DNA of 64,000 bases from an uncultured Selenomonadales bacterium (GTDB lineage Bacteria; Bacillota; Negativicutes; Selenomonadales; Selenomonadaceae), in contig CALDHY010000105.1 of the NCBI GenBank assembly GCA_937901445.1, positions 36,838 through 100,837 on the forward strand, read 5' to 3'. Below are positions 8,406 to 15,946 of the stretch, piece by piece (position 1 is the stretch's first letter; every line of letters begins with the position of its first letter). The position numbers and the translations under genes were made by a program. The notes under the pieces are model-generated. The model searched no databases. It was given only the letters and a program-made list of their open reading frames with translations, and was not told the DNA's origin.

Positions 8406-9788
8406 TTATTTTCCCTTAGCTATAATTTCGTTTTGATAGTGGAAACATTCTTCAGCAATTTTGCCGTTCAAAATCAAAAGACACAGCAAGTTAGGAATAG
8501 CCATTAAGCCGTTCATAGTGTCTGAAAAATTCCATACAACGTCGAGCGTTTGGGTTGCGCCAATGAAAGTTATGCAACTGAAAATAAATCTGTAAGCATA
8601 AATAACGGCGCGGTTGCTTATCAGATATTCAAGGGATTTTTCGCCGTAATATTCCCAGCCCAAAATTGTTGAGTATGCAAAAAGTGCAAGGGCGATTGAA
8701 ACAATGTATTTTGCGCCTTCGCCGTAAACCGTAGCAAACGCGGCAATAGTCAACTGCGCGCCGGAAATTAATTTTCCTGTTTCAGGGTCCGTAATGCCCA
8801 AAACGCCGGAACTTGCGATAACCAAGCCGGTAAGCATGCAAATTATCATTGTGTCAAAAAAAGTTCCCGTCATATTAACGTAGCCTTGCCTTGAGGCGTG
8901 GTCTGTACGAGCCGCCGCCGCCGCTATTGGAGCAGAGCCTAAGCCCGCTTCATTTGAAAAAACGCCGCGCGCAACGCCCCAACGCATTGCAGTAAGCATT
9001 GAAGCAACGATTGAGCCGCCGACGCCTCCCGCTACTGCTTCAGTTGAAAAAGCCATTTGAAACATTACAGCTAAACCTGAAGGAATATTTCCAAAGTTGA
9101 CAATTATAATTATCGTAGTAAAAAGCAGGTAGAAAAACGCCATACTCGGTACAATGAAACTTGAAACTGCGCCGATTGAATGAACACCGCGCATTAAAAC
9201 CGCCAATGACGCCACTACCAAAATAATTCCCGTTGTAAAAGTCGGAATACCTAAACTGGATTCAAACGCCGCGCTGATTGAATTTGCCTGCGTCATATTT
9301 CCAATACCGAATGACGCGCAAACTGCGAAAAGTGCAAACGCCGCCGCCATAATTCGCCCAAATGTGCCGCCGATACCGTTTTTCATTGCGTACATTGGAC
9401 CGCCTGCCATTTCACCAACTGAATTTGTTTCACGGTATTTAACCGCCAAAACTGATTCACCGTACTTTGTCGAAAGTCCGAACGCCGCGCTTATCCACAT
9501 CCATACAATCGCACCGGGACCGCCGAGTACCATTGCCGTTGCCACGCCTACGATATTTCCTGTGCCGACTGTTGCAGAAAGTGCCGTCATTAAAGATTGA
9601 AACGGCGATAAATCCCCTTCGTGTTCGGTTTTTTGTTGCGTTATCATTTTTACCGCGTAGATTAAATTTCTCCACGGCAAAAATTTCAGCCTGATTGTTA
9701 AAAAAATTCCTGTACCTACCAACAACGCAAGCATTATTGGTCCCCATACAAAATCGTTAATGTCATTCAGCAGTTGCGATAAATCCAT
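8406..9788 (-). CDS. Sodium:alanine symporter, AGCS family
   Basis: 460 residues; an inner-membrane carrier that takes up alanine or glycine with sodium. The family signature GTGNIVGVATAMVLGGPGAIVWMW, NEAGLGSAPIAAAAART and PMYAMKNGIGG are all present, with about 10-11 helices. The ATG at 9788 is preferred over an upstream TTG at 9806 because the latter overlaps the Shine-Dalgarno GGAGG. It is a single-gene transcript with its own promoter and terminator. Confidence 0.95.
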   Translation of the reverse strand: MDLSQLLNDINDFVWGPIMLALLVGTGIFLTIRLKFLPWRNLIYAVKMITQQKTEHEGDLSPFQSLMTALSATVGTGNIVGVATAMVLGGPGAIVWMWISAAFGLSTKYGESVLAVKYRETNSVGEMAGGPMYAMKNGIGGTFGRIMAAAFALFAVCASFGIGNMTQANSISAAFESSLGIPTFTTGIILVVASLAVLMRGVHSIGAVSSFIVPSMAFFYLLFTTIIIIVNFGNIPSGLAVMFQMAFSTEAVAGGVGGSIVASMLTAMRWGVARGVFSNEAGLGSAPIAAAAARTDHASRQGYVNMTGTFFDTMIICMLTGLVIASSGVLGITDPETGKLISGAQLTIAAFATVYGEGAKYIVSIALALFAYSTILGWEYYGEKSLEYLISNRAVIYAYRFIFSCITFIGATQTLDVVWNFSDTMNGLMAIPNLLCLLILNGKIAEECFHYQNEIIAKGK

Positions 9789-9823
9789 TTTTTGTGATAC
9801 CTCCAAAAATTTTTGCGGTATTT

Positions 9824-9852
9824 ATTATAGTTAAAATCAAAAACCGCGTCAA
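9824..9852 (-). promoter_or_regulatory. Promoter of the alanine symporter
   Basis: Minus strand TTGACG, 17-bp spacer, perfect TATAAT, about 35 bp before the ATG. Confidence 0.8.
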
Positions 9853-9879
9853 TTTTTGCCGCAATGAATACATTTTTAT

Positions 9880-9929
9880 TAGGGGCTAAGGATTAGGGAT
9901 TAAGGGTTAGGGGTTAGGGATTAGGGGGA
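9880..9929 (+). repeat. Telomere-like heptad array (RYTARGG), unpaired form
   Basis: Six or so consecutive 7-nt words of the form GTTAGGG, ATTAGGG, ATTAAGG, all G-rich on the plus strand. Unlike the other arrays it has no full C-rich partner arm; only a short stem (the rtcB terminator) follows. Confidence 0.85.
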
Positions 9930-9930
9930 A

Positions 9931-9962
9931 ATAAAAAAGACTAAGGAAAAATCCAAAGTCTT
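9931..9962 (-). terminator. Terminator after rtcB
   Basis: Minus strand stem AGACT..GG / CC..AGTCT with a TT/TT internal loop, followed by TTTTTTATTT. The stem words (ACTAAGG) belong to the heptad family of the adjoining array, suggesting arrays and terminators share an origin. Confidence 0.65.
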
Positions 9963-9995
9963 AAAAATTCGTCGCGCAGATTTATTTTGTAAATT

Positions 9996-11201
9996 TCAAC
10001 CGGCTTTAAAATTGTACACCGGCTTCATAACTTCGACAATTTCTACAGTTTCGCCGATAACGTCAATAATATCATCAAGCGTTTTGTAAGCTTGCGGCGA
10101 TTCATCAAGCGTATTTTCATTTACCGAAGTTGTATAAATCCCCGCCATTGATTCTTGATAGTCAGCCATACTCAAATTTTCTTTCGCCGCGCCGCGTGAC
10201 ATAATACGCCCTGCGCCGTGCGGAGCCGAAAAATTCCAATCTGCATTGCCTTTACCAACCGCCAAAACCGAGCCATCACGCATATTTATTGGGATTAAAA
10301 CTTTTTCGCCCGCGTGCGCCGCAATAGCTCCTTTTCGCAGAATCATTTCTTCAACGTCAATGTAATTGTGGATTGTATGAAAACTTTCAAGCGCGGTAAT
10401 TCCCGTTTTCTTCAAAAGAATTTCCGCCATTCGTTCACGATTCAGCCGCGCAAATTTTTGACAAATTTCTATATCGTGCAAGTACTGCGCGAGGTACTTT
10501 CCATAGACAAAGCATAAATCGTGCGGCGTGTCAGTTTTTTTGACTTTGAATTGGCGGTGTAATTCTTTTATCGCCTCTTCAATTTCTTTGCGGCGTCCGG
10601 CGGCTTTATATTCGGCGATAATTTTTTCTTGTTCTTGAAACATTGTATCTTTGCCAATAGCTAAATCGACCGCCAATTTTTGGTAAATTTCGGCGACCTG
10701 TTTACCCAAATTTCTACTGCCGCTGTGAATCACCAAATAGAAAGTGCCGTCCGACGATTTATCAATTTCTATAAAGTGGTTGCCGCCGCCCAATGTGCCT
10801 ATGCTGCGTTCAATTCGTTTTGTATCCTTCAAACTTCGACAACAAAATAATTCCTGCAAGTCGAAACGTTCGCCGCGACTTTCCCAAACATTTTTGCCGG
10901 AAGGTATGAAGTGCGCCGCCGCGTCAAATTTTTCAAAGTCGATTGACTGCGCGTCAAGTTTCACAGTGTACATTCCGCAGCCAATATCAACTCCAACTAT
11001 ATTTGGTACAGCTTTATCTTGAATTGTCATTGTTGTACCGACAGTGCAACCCGCGCCCGCGTGTACGTCAGGCATTATCCGAATTTTACTGCCGCTGCTA
11101 AATTCATAATCGCACATTCGCTGAATCTGTTCACGCGCTGAATCTTCCATTACTTTTGCAAATGAAATTGCCGTGTTAAACTTACCAATAATTTCTTCCA
11201 C
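9996..11201 (-). CDS. rtcB: RNA-splicing ligase RtcB
   Basis: 401 residues from a GTG start behind AAAGGAGG. RtcB joins RNA 2',3'-cyclic phosphate or 3'-phosphate ends to 5'-OH ends using GTP and manganese. Metal and guanylate-binding motifs are visible: MPDVHAGAGCTVGTT, IVGVDIGCGMYTV, LGGGNHFIEID, VIHSGSRNLGK and the C-terminal APHGAGRIMSRG with the guanylated His. It is the short form (about 400 residues) common in bacteria. It follows the metal exporter gene on the same strand, separated by a heptad palindrome. No archease gene is nearby. Confidence 0.95.
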   Translation of the reverse strand: MEEIIGKFNTAISFAKVMEDSAREQIQRMCDYEFSSGSKIRIMPDVHAGAGCTVGTTMTIQDKAVPNIVGVDIGCGMYTVKLDAQSIDFEKFDAAAHFIPSGKNVWESRGERFDLQELFCCRSLKDTKRIERSIGTLGGGNHFIEIDKSSDGTFYLVIHSGSRNLGKQVAEIYQKLAVDLAIGKDTMFQEQEKIIAEYKAAGRRKEIEEAIKELHRQFKVKKTDTPHDLCFVYGKYLAQYLHDIEICQKFARLNRERMAEILLKKTGITALESFHTIHNYIDVEEMILRKGAIAAHAGEKVLIPINMRDGSVLAVGKGNADWNFSAPHGAGRIMSRGAAKENLSMADYQESMAGIYTTSVNENTLDESPQAYKTLDDIIDVIGETVEIVEVMKPVYNFKAG

Positions 11202-11218
11202 GTTAAAACCTCCTTTAA

Positions 11219-11308
11219 TTTTAAGGATTAAGGACTAGGGGTTAAGGATTATGGAAATTTCCCTAGCCCCTAGCCCTTATCCCTTAATCCTTAATCCTTA
11301 TCCCTTAA
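11219..11308 (-). repeat. Heptad palindrome (RYTARGG) after the CDF gene stop codon
   Basis: In transcript direction a G-rich arm of about six words (AAGGGATAAGG.., CTAGGGG) begins 3 nt after the stop codon; the centre GGAAATTTCC is symmetric; a C-rich arm of about five words follows and ends just before the rtcB ribosome site. The RNA would fold into a hairpin of roughly 35 bp. Confidence 0.9.
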
Positions 11309-11309
11309 A

Positions 11310-12182
11310 TCAGCACGGGTTTAAATGTATCATAATATGTTTGACGCTCGGAAAATTTTTTTCTATATCGTCGTGAAGATTTTCAGCTATTTCGTGCGCC
11401 TCAATCAGCGGCAGTTGTCCATCTACCGAAATTTCTAACTCAACATAAATTCTATTTCCAAATTCCCGCGTCTTCATTAAATCTATCGAATTAATTTCAC
11501 TGTAACTCAAAATTTTTTCGCGCAGTGCATTTTCAAAAGCTTCGTCGCAGTTATGATCTACCATTTTTTCTACCGCGTCTTTGAAAATATCAAACGCCGC
11601 CTTTGCAATGAAGAAACAAATAAAAAGTCCTGCAACGGGGTCAAGTACCGGCAAGCCCATTCTTGCGCCGACAATTCCTATTAACGCTCCAACTGATGAC
11701 AGCGCGTCAGAATGGTGGTGCCACGCATCCGCCATTAACGCCTCTGAGTGTATCAACTTTGCATAGTGCCGCGTGTACCAAAACATCATTTCTTTTACAA
11801 TGATTGAAACAACCGCCGCCGCTATTGCCAATGTGCCCGGTACAGCTAACTTTTCAGTTTCTGCCGCCAATATTTTTTGTACACTTTCATAACCTATAAA
11901 AATTCCCGTCAAAAATAAAAGCATTGCCAAAATTATTGCCGCCACACATTCCAGCCGCTCGTGCCCGTACGGGTGCTCTTTATCTTCAGCCTTTGCCGAA
12001 AGTTTAACGCCTATCATTACAATTATTGTGCTGAAAACGTCCGACGCCGAATGTATTGCATCTGAAATCATCGCGCCGGAATGTGCAACCACGCCCGCTA
12101 TAAATTTTATTGCTGAAAGTATCACGTTCACTGCCAAACTTTTTTGCGATACTTCCATTGCAATTTGTATTTGTTTATCCAA
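11310..12182 (-). CDS. Cation diffusion facilitator metal exporter
   Basis: 290 residues, TTG start with AGGAAAGG upstream. Six membrane helices and the CDF metal sites SDAIHSASDVFSTI (helix 2) and DAWHHHSDALSSVGAL (helix 5), plus a C-terminal cytoplasmic dimerisation domain ending KHIMIHLNPC. The family exports Zn, Fe, Mn or Co in exchange for protons; the metal cannot be fixed from sequence alone. It shares its upstream region with the divergent small-peptide promoter at 12220. rtcB probably lies on the same transcript. Confidence 0.92.
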   Translation of the reverse strand: MDKQIQIAMEVSQKSLAVNVILSAIKFIAGVVAHSGAMISDAIHSASDVFSTIIVMIGVKLSAKAEDKEHPYGHERLECVAAIILAMLLFLTGIFIGYESVQKILAAETEKLAVPGTLAIAAAVVSIIVKEMMFWYTRHYAKLIHSEALMADAWHHHSDALSSVGALIGIVGARMGLPVLDPVAGLFICFFIAKAAFDIFKDAVEKMVDHNCDEAFENALREKILSYSEINSIDLMKTREFGNRIYVELEISVDGQLPLIEAHEIAENLHDDIEKNFPSVKHIMIHLNPC

Positions 12183-12219
12183 TTAATTACTTTCCTTTCC
12201 TGCAAAAAAATAAAACCGC

Positions 12220-12248
12220 TTTACAACACGGCGGCAACCTGTTATAAT
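12220..12248 (+). promoter_or_regulatory. Strong promoter of the first small hydrophobic peptide
   Basis: TTTACA, 17-bp spacer, perfect TATAAT; predicted start of transcription near 12255, giving a 50-nt leader with the CCCCTGCAAAGGGG hairpin (12281-12294) that buries the ribosome site of the peptide. Confidence 0.85.
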
Positions 12249-12304
12249 CTGCGTCGTAAAGGCGGACGATTGTCGGCTTTCCCCTGCAAAGGGGGGTGAT
12301 ATGC

Positions 12305-12382
12305 ATGAGAAAAATTGACTGGATCAACCTTGCGTTGAACGTAGCCAATCTCGTTGCCGCTGTCATTTCGATTCTCAGCTAA
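12305..12382 (+). CDS. 25-residue hydrophobic peptide, possible type I toxin
   Basis: The frame reads MRKIDWINLALNVANLVAAV then ISILS: a positively charged start and one membrane-length hydrophobic stretch. It has a strong promoter, a GGGGGGTG ribosome site folded into a stable hairpin, and a terminator at 12454-12487, so it is a free-standing gene with a transcript of about 230 nt. Size, hydrophobicity and hidden ribosome site are what is seen in type I toxins (Fst, TxpA, Ldr classes). Nothing identifies it at family level. The first ATG at 12301 is out of frame and stops after five codons. Confidence 0.6.
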   Translation: MRKIDWINLALNVANLVAAVISILS

Positions 12383-12453
12383 GGCTAGAAATAAAAAAAG
12401 CCGCTAGCGTACCGCAGCAGTTTTTTAAACTGTCCAACATATAAATAACTGGG

Positions 12454-12487
12454 GGCGAGTCGACGTTCAGAAATCGACCGCCTTTTT
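12454..12487 (+). terminator. Terminator of the first small-peptide transcript
   Basis: Stem GGCG-GTCGA / TCGAC-CGCC with one bulged A and a 10-nt loop, then TTTTTC. Upstream (12385-12440) is a second, weaker two-way hairpin GCCGCTAGCG..GCAGC flanked by A and T runs. Confidence 0.75.
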
Positions 12488-12550
12488 CATTTGCAAAAAA
12501 CTTTTCAAAAATAGCCGAATCAATCGACAAAACTCACATATCTAAATTTC

Positions 12551-12587
12551 GAGGATAGCCGACAGGTCAAAGCCGACTGTCCTTTTT
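12551..12587 (+). ncRNA. Candidate short RNA complementary to the first peptide's leader
   Basis: A TATCTA box (12539-12544, weak -35) precedes a 9-bp hairpin (GGATAGCCG / CGACTGTCC, one mismatch) and a T run. The word AAAGCCGAC here is complementary over 9 nt to GTCGGCTTT in the peptide leader (12272-12280), and AGCCGACA pairs over 8 nt with the same site. It may be the antitoxin of the 12305 peptide, or simply a terminator for the R-M gene on the other side. Evidence is moderate at best. Confidence 0.35.
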
Positions 12588-12625
12588 AAATTGTCAAAAA
12601 CCATTTACGCTGAAATTATAGCGGT

Positions 12626-15388
12626 TTATTTTTTTCCTGTCAACTGCAAATATTTTTCTATTAAAGCTGAAACTATTTCCGGCTCTGTCATATCTGCGCG
12701 AAAACCATACGCCGCCAAAACCGCCGCGTCGTTTTCATTGTGCGCCCGCCGCAATTCTACCGGCATTGTCAATTCATGGTACAAATCTGCAAGCGTTGCC
12801 GCAGGATATTTCGCCCGCGCCGCCAATATCTTTTGCGCCGTTTTTTCGATTTTCCGCCGCTGCTTTTCTGTTGGCGCGCACCATACAAAATTGTTGTAAA
12901 CTATCGTTGCCGAATATCTGTAACTTATTTCAAGCCGCCCGCAAACTGCACGCATCCACGCCATATGTACCGAGCTTGTCAATATTCCAAAATGATAAAT
13001 TGTAGCATTCGGAATAATCTGCACGGCATCACTTATAATAATATCCGGTGCCATAAAACCTATTGGAATATAACGGCGATTTTCTGAACTGACACGCGGA
13101 ATTGCAAGATAATTTGTTTTGGGTTGTCTGTTGGATTGAAAAAGATATGGAGTTTCAGCGGCTTTACGTGTAGCTGCCGCCGGACTTTTTAAGCGAAATT
13201 CACGAACTTTTTTAACTCTTTCCATAACCAATTTCATTTTGCGGAGTTCATTTGGCGGGCAATCTGCAAGCCATAAACAATAACGCTTTTTACCGTTAAT
13301 AAATTCATCTGCGCCCATATATTGACGAATATATTTCACTGCGGCGGGTTCATCTTTAATAAAATTTTCATATTTATCAACTTCAATAATTAAATTGCCG
13401 TCATCAGTTGGACCACTGCCGCGCGTCATTTTTGGCGCGTCGCAAATTGGGTCGTTTCTGTTTTCCATATAAACGTTGGGGGCGTCAACAAGGTAGCCGT
13501 TGATATTGTGCGCGGGCGTCTTTTCAATAATTTCTTCGAGGTGGAATTTTTTAGTTTTGTCTTTATCGTCAACAGTATCATTTTCCCTGTCAATTTTAGT
13601 TCTTTCGGCAGAAATAACCTCATAGAGAAATTTAGGGACGTCAACTTTTGAAAAGCCAACAATGACAACGTGAACTTGCGCCATATCGGGGGATTCACTG
13701 AACCATTTGAAAGGGCGGTAGGCAAAATCAATGTGCACGTTCAAATTATTCCAGAGCAAGCCTACCTGTTCGCCTTGCGTGATAGAATTTGTTGAAACGA
13801 AGGCGCAGCGCACGTTGGAGCCTTGAATAAAATCAGCCGCCTTTTTAAACCAGCCTGCAACATAATCGAGCGATTTTAAATCTTTGCAAAGTGCAAGAAT
13901 ATCCGCTTTTTGAGTGGCGTTTTGCCCGCTCGTACCAATGAAAGGCGGGTTGCCTGCGATAAAATTTAAAGCGGCGGGATTAATCAGTTTTTGCCAGTCG
14001 AAAGTAAGCGCGTTTTCGCAAATTATGTTGGGGATTTTTTTCAACGGGAAGTGTTCAAGGTTTAAATTTAGCGCGTGAATAAGTTTTTGGCGCATTTTAA
14101 TTTCGCTAATCCAGAGGGCAGTTTTGGCAACGGCAACGGCGAACTCGTTAATTTCAATCCCGTAAAAGTTTTCAATGGAAATTTTGACAGGGTTATCGGG
14201 GAGTTTAACGCCGTCATTTGAAAGTTTTTCAAGGATAGAATTTTCAAGCTCGCGCAGGTTCATATAGGATTCAGTTAAAAAGTTGCCGGAGCCGCACGCG
14301 GGGTCTAAGATTTTAATTGCGGCAATTTCATTTTGCAGGTTGATTAAATCTGCGCGGGAATTTGCATTTTTAAATTTTTTGTAAAGTTCGTCGAAGAAAA
14401 GCGGCAAGATAACTTTTTGGATATTTTCGGGCGCGGTATAGTGAATACCTTCTTCACGGCGAATTTTTTTTTCATCGTTGAAATTTTGGAGCGTGGATTC
14501 AAAGACTGCGCCAAAAATTGTCGGGTCAATATCCTGCCATTTCAACTTTGCAAGGTTTTCAAAAAAAATAATTCTTGAGGCGGTTTGAAATTCCGGAAAG
14601 TCAAAATTTTTATCGTCGAATAATCCGCCGTCAATGTACGGGAATTGTTTAAGTTCGTCGCTGATAAATTCACTGCGCTTATCAACGGGCGTACTCAAAA
14701 TTTCAAAAATTTCTTTAAGTGCGCGGCGGAAACTGTCTTTATCATTAAAATTTCTAAGGTATTCTGTAAACATTTTGCGCTTGGGAAAAATCCCGGCAGA
14801 TTCGGCGTAAAAGCAGAAAACCAGCCGCACGCACAATTTGTTGAGACTTTCAAAAACTGCGCGAGACTTTTTGCCCTTGCACATAAGTTCATAAAGTTTG
14901 CGAATGTTGACGCCCGCCTCAAAATCTAAATCCCTGTCAAAGTCGATGGTGCGGCGCGTCTTTTTAATCAGAAAATCGAACACATAAAATTTTTCCGGCA
15001 ATTCTTCCAACAGAATTTGAACGGGCGCGGCTTGAGTGTCCATATCGTAAATTTTAAATTCTTGAAAGTTACAGGTAACAATCCAGCGCGCCTTTCTGCC
15101 GTAATTCAGGGCGTCGTTGTAACTTTTTGCTTGTTGGTAAACTGAATCATCCAGCTTGACGTGCGAAGATTTTTGTTCAATAATAACTTTGGATTCAAAA
15201 AGGTAACCGTCAAGAAATTTAGTTTTGCCGTCAATTTTTACCTGCGTTTCAAAGTCAATAAATTTTTCCGGCTGCCGAATATCAAAAACTTCACGAATAA
15301 AAGCCAGCCAAAATTTTTGAAATTCGCCCTTTTCGTAGCCGTGCCCTTGCCAATCTCTTACAAAATTATCAATTTGCATTTCAGCCAT
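12626..15388 (-). CDS. MmeI-like type IIG restriction enzyme and DNA methyltransferase
   Basis: 920 residues from the ATG at 15388 (AAAGGCGGTG upstream); a longer frame to 15478 would run through the neighbouring terminator. A single-chain R-M protein: N-terminal PD-(D/E)xK nuclease (D60 and E71-Q-K73 in VIIEQKSSH), helical spacer, amino-methyltransferase with SAM motif DPACGSGNF (362-370) and catalytic NPPF (480-483), then target-recognition and C-terminal helical domains. Such enzymes cut about 20 bp from the site and methylate one strand. Complete, no frameshift. It lies between two small hydrophobic-peptide loci and has no other R-M genes beside it. Confidence 0.9.
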   Translation of the reverse strand: MAEMQIDNFVRDWQGHGYEKGEFQKFWLAFIREVFDIRQPEKFIDFETQVKIDGKTKFLDGYLFESKVIIEQKSSHVKLDDSVYQQAKSYNDALNYGRKARWIVTCNFQEFKIYDMDTQAAPVQILLEELPEKFYVFDFLIKKTRRTIDFDRDLDFEAGVNIRKLYELMCKGKKSRAVFESLNKLCVRLVFCFYAESAGIFPKRKMFTEYLRNFNDKDSFRRALKEIFEILSTPVDKRSEFISDELKQFPYIDGGLFDDKNFDFPEFQTASRIIFFENLAKLKWQDIDPTIFGAVFESTLQNFNDEKKIRREEGIHYTAPENIQKVILPLFFDELYKKFKNANSRADLINLQNEIAAIKILDPACGSGNFLTESYMNLRELENSILEKLSNDGVKLPDNPVKISIENFYGIEINEFAVAVAKTALWISEIKMRQKLIHALNLNLEHFPLKKIPNIICENALTFDWQKLINPAALNFIAGNPPFIGTSGQNATQKADILALCKDLKSLDYVAGWFKKAADFIQGSNVRCAFVSTNSITQGEQVGLLWNNLNVHIDFAYRPFKWFSESPDMAQVHVVIVGFSKVDVPKFLYEVISAERTKIDRENDTVDDKDKTKKFHLEEIIEKTPAHNINGYLVDAPNVYMENRNDPICDAPKMTRGSGPTDDGNLIIEVDKYENFIKDEPAAVKYIRQYMGADEFINGKKRYCLWLADCPPNELRKMKLVMERVKKVREFRLKSPAAATRKAAETPYLFQSNRQPKTNYLAIPRVSSENRRYIPIGFMAPDIIISDAVQIIPNATIYHFGILTSSVHMAWMRAVCGRLEISYRYSATIVYNNFVWCAPTEKQRRKIEKTAQKILAARAKYPAATLADLYHELTMPVELRRAHNENDAAVLAAYGFRADMTEPEIVSALIEKYLQLTGKK

Positions 15389-15430
15389 AAAATCACCGCC
15401 TTTAATAAATCTTAACACAAATTTACAAAG

Positions 15431-15457
15431 TAAAAAAGCCTCGACTTTCGCCGAGAC
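15431..15457 (-). terminator. Terminator of the Fst-like toxin transcript
   Basis: Minus strand 8-bp stem GTCTCGGC/GTCGAGGC closed by a GAAA tetraloop, followed by TTTTTTA. It sits between the toxin and the downstream R-M gene, insulating the two. Confidence 0.9.
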
Positions 15458-15501
15458 CTTGCGTAGTTTATACAGCACGCCTACTGTCGGCTTTTGTTGT
15501 C

Positions 15502-15585
15502 CTACCGGCGTTTGTCAAGCCATTTGCAGATGTAGTGACTAATTACACCTGCCACGACAGAGCCTATAAAACCTATAAATGACAT
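15502..15585 (-). CDS. 27-residue Fst/Ldr-like toxin peptide
   Basis: Peptide MSFIGFIGSVVAGVISHYIC then KWLDKRR: a membrane helix followed by Trp and a basic tail, the pattern of Fst and Ldr type I toxins and the related Lactobacillus Lpt peptides. The ATG has a near-perfect AGGAGGG 8 nt upstream. The leader can form CCTCTC/GAGAGG (15598-15603 with 15615-15620), which covers part of the ribosome site. It has its own promoter (15636-15664) and GAAA-loop terminator, giving a transcript of about 200 nt. The start-codon region is matched exactly by a divergent RNA (15714-15773). Family assignment rests on pattern, not alignment. Confidence 0.7.
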   Translation of the reverse strand: MSFIGFIGSVVAGVISHYICKWLDKRR

Positions 15586-15635
15586 GTCGGCAACCCTCCT
15601 CTCTTGTCCATATTGAGAGGGTGGACAACGTGTTT

Positions 15636-15664
15636 ATTTTACAAGAAAAATATTTTCTTAGCAA
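15636..15664 (-). promoter_or_regulatory. Promoter of the Fst-like toxin
   Basis: Minus strand TTGCTA, 17-bp spacer, TAAAAT; predicted transcription start near 15629. Its -35 box is 14 bp from that of the divergent antitoxin RNA. Confidence 0.75.
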
Positions 15665-15678
15665 CATAAATTTAAAAC

Positions 15679-15707
15679 TTGAATTTTAAAAAAATATTTG
15701 GTATACT
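15679..15707 (+). promoter_or_regulatory. Promoter of the divergent antitoxin-like RNA
   Basis: TTGAAT, 17-bp spacer, TATACT; predicted start near 15714, immediately before the 13-nt antisense word. Confidence 0.8.
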
Positions 15708-15713
15708 TTAACA

Positions 15714-15773
15714 AACTATAAATGACATATGGTAACCAGATTAAGAGAGCCCGCCTGACTAACGGGTTTTTTT
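15714..15773 (+). ncRNA. Candidate antitoxin RNA of about 60 nt
   Basis: Between a good promoter and a terminator (stem AGCCCG/CGGGTT, 15748-15768, then T run) lies an RNA of about 60 nt. Its first bases, CTATAAATGACAT (15716-15728), are an exact direct repeat of 15573-15585 and therefore the exact complement of the toxin mRNA from its ATG onward (13 bp). The toxin codons FIGFIG repeat the pairing word TTTATAGG twice. In the known par locus of pAD1, antitoxin RNAII (about 66 nt) also uses short repeats to cover the Fst start region. A 21-codon frame through it has no ribosome site. Confidence 0.65.
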
Positions 15774-15789
15774 ACGTTAAGGAATAAAT

Positions 15790-15817
15790 AAAAAAGCCCG
15801 CCCTTTTTGGAGCGGGT
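15790..15817 (-). terminator. Terminator of the sucC-sucD operon
   Basis: Minus strand stem CCCGCTCC/GGGCGGG around AAAAA, followed by CTTTTTTATT. The 130 bp between it and sucD hold nothing recognisable. Confidence 0.8.
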
Positions 15818-15946
15818 ATTTTTCAAATTGCGCGTAAAGCGTCCAGAATCGATTTTAAGCCACGTTTCAATTTTTTATACATAAATGTACTCTTGAGCGT
15901 TGAAAATTAATTGTAGGGGCAATTCTGCGCGCCTGCGGGCAAAATT

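Noticed and set aside
9880..9929. Heptad arrays as CRISPR repeats or true telomeres
   Set aside because: No spacers of constant length and no chromosome end; the words are contiguous and lie between genes
15441..15475. Plus-strand promoter under the toxin terminator for a convergent antitoxin as in par
   Set aside because: Only a TATACA-like box without a reasonable -35; the divergent RNA at 15714 is better supported
15388..15478. N-terminal extension of the R-M protein to 15478
   Set aside because: It would translate through the toxin terminator and has no ribosome site; ATG 15388 has one
15721..15786. A 21-codon frame from ATG 15722 in the antitoxin RNA region
   Set aside because: No ribosome site, and the ATG belongs to the antisense word; treated as non-coding
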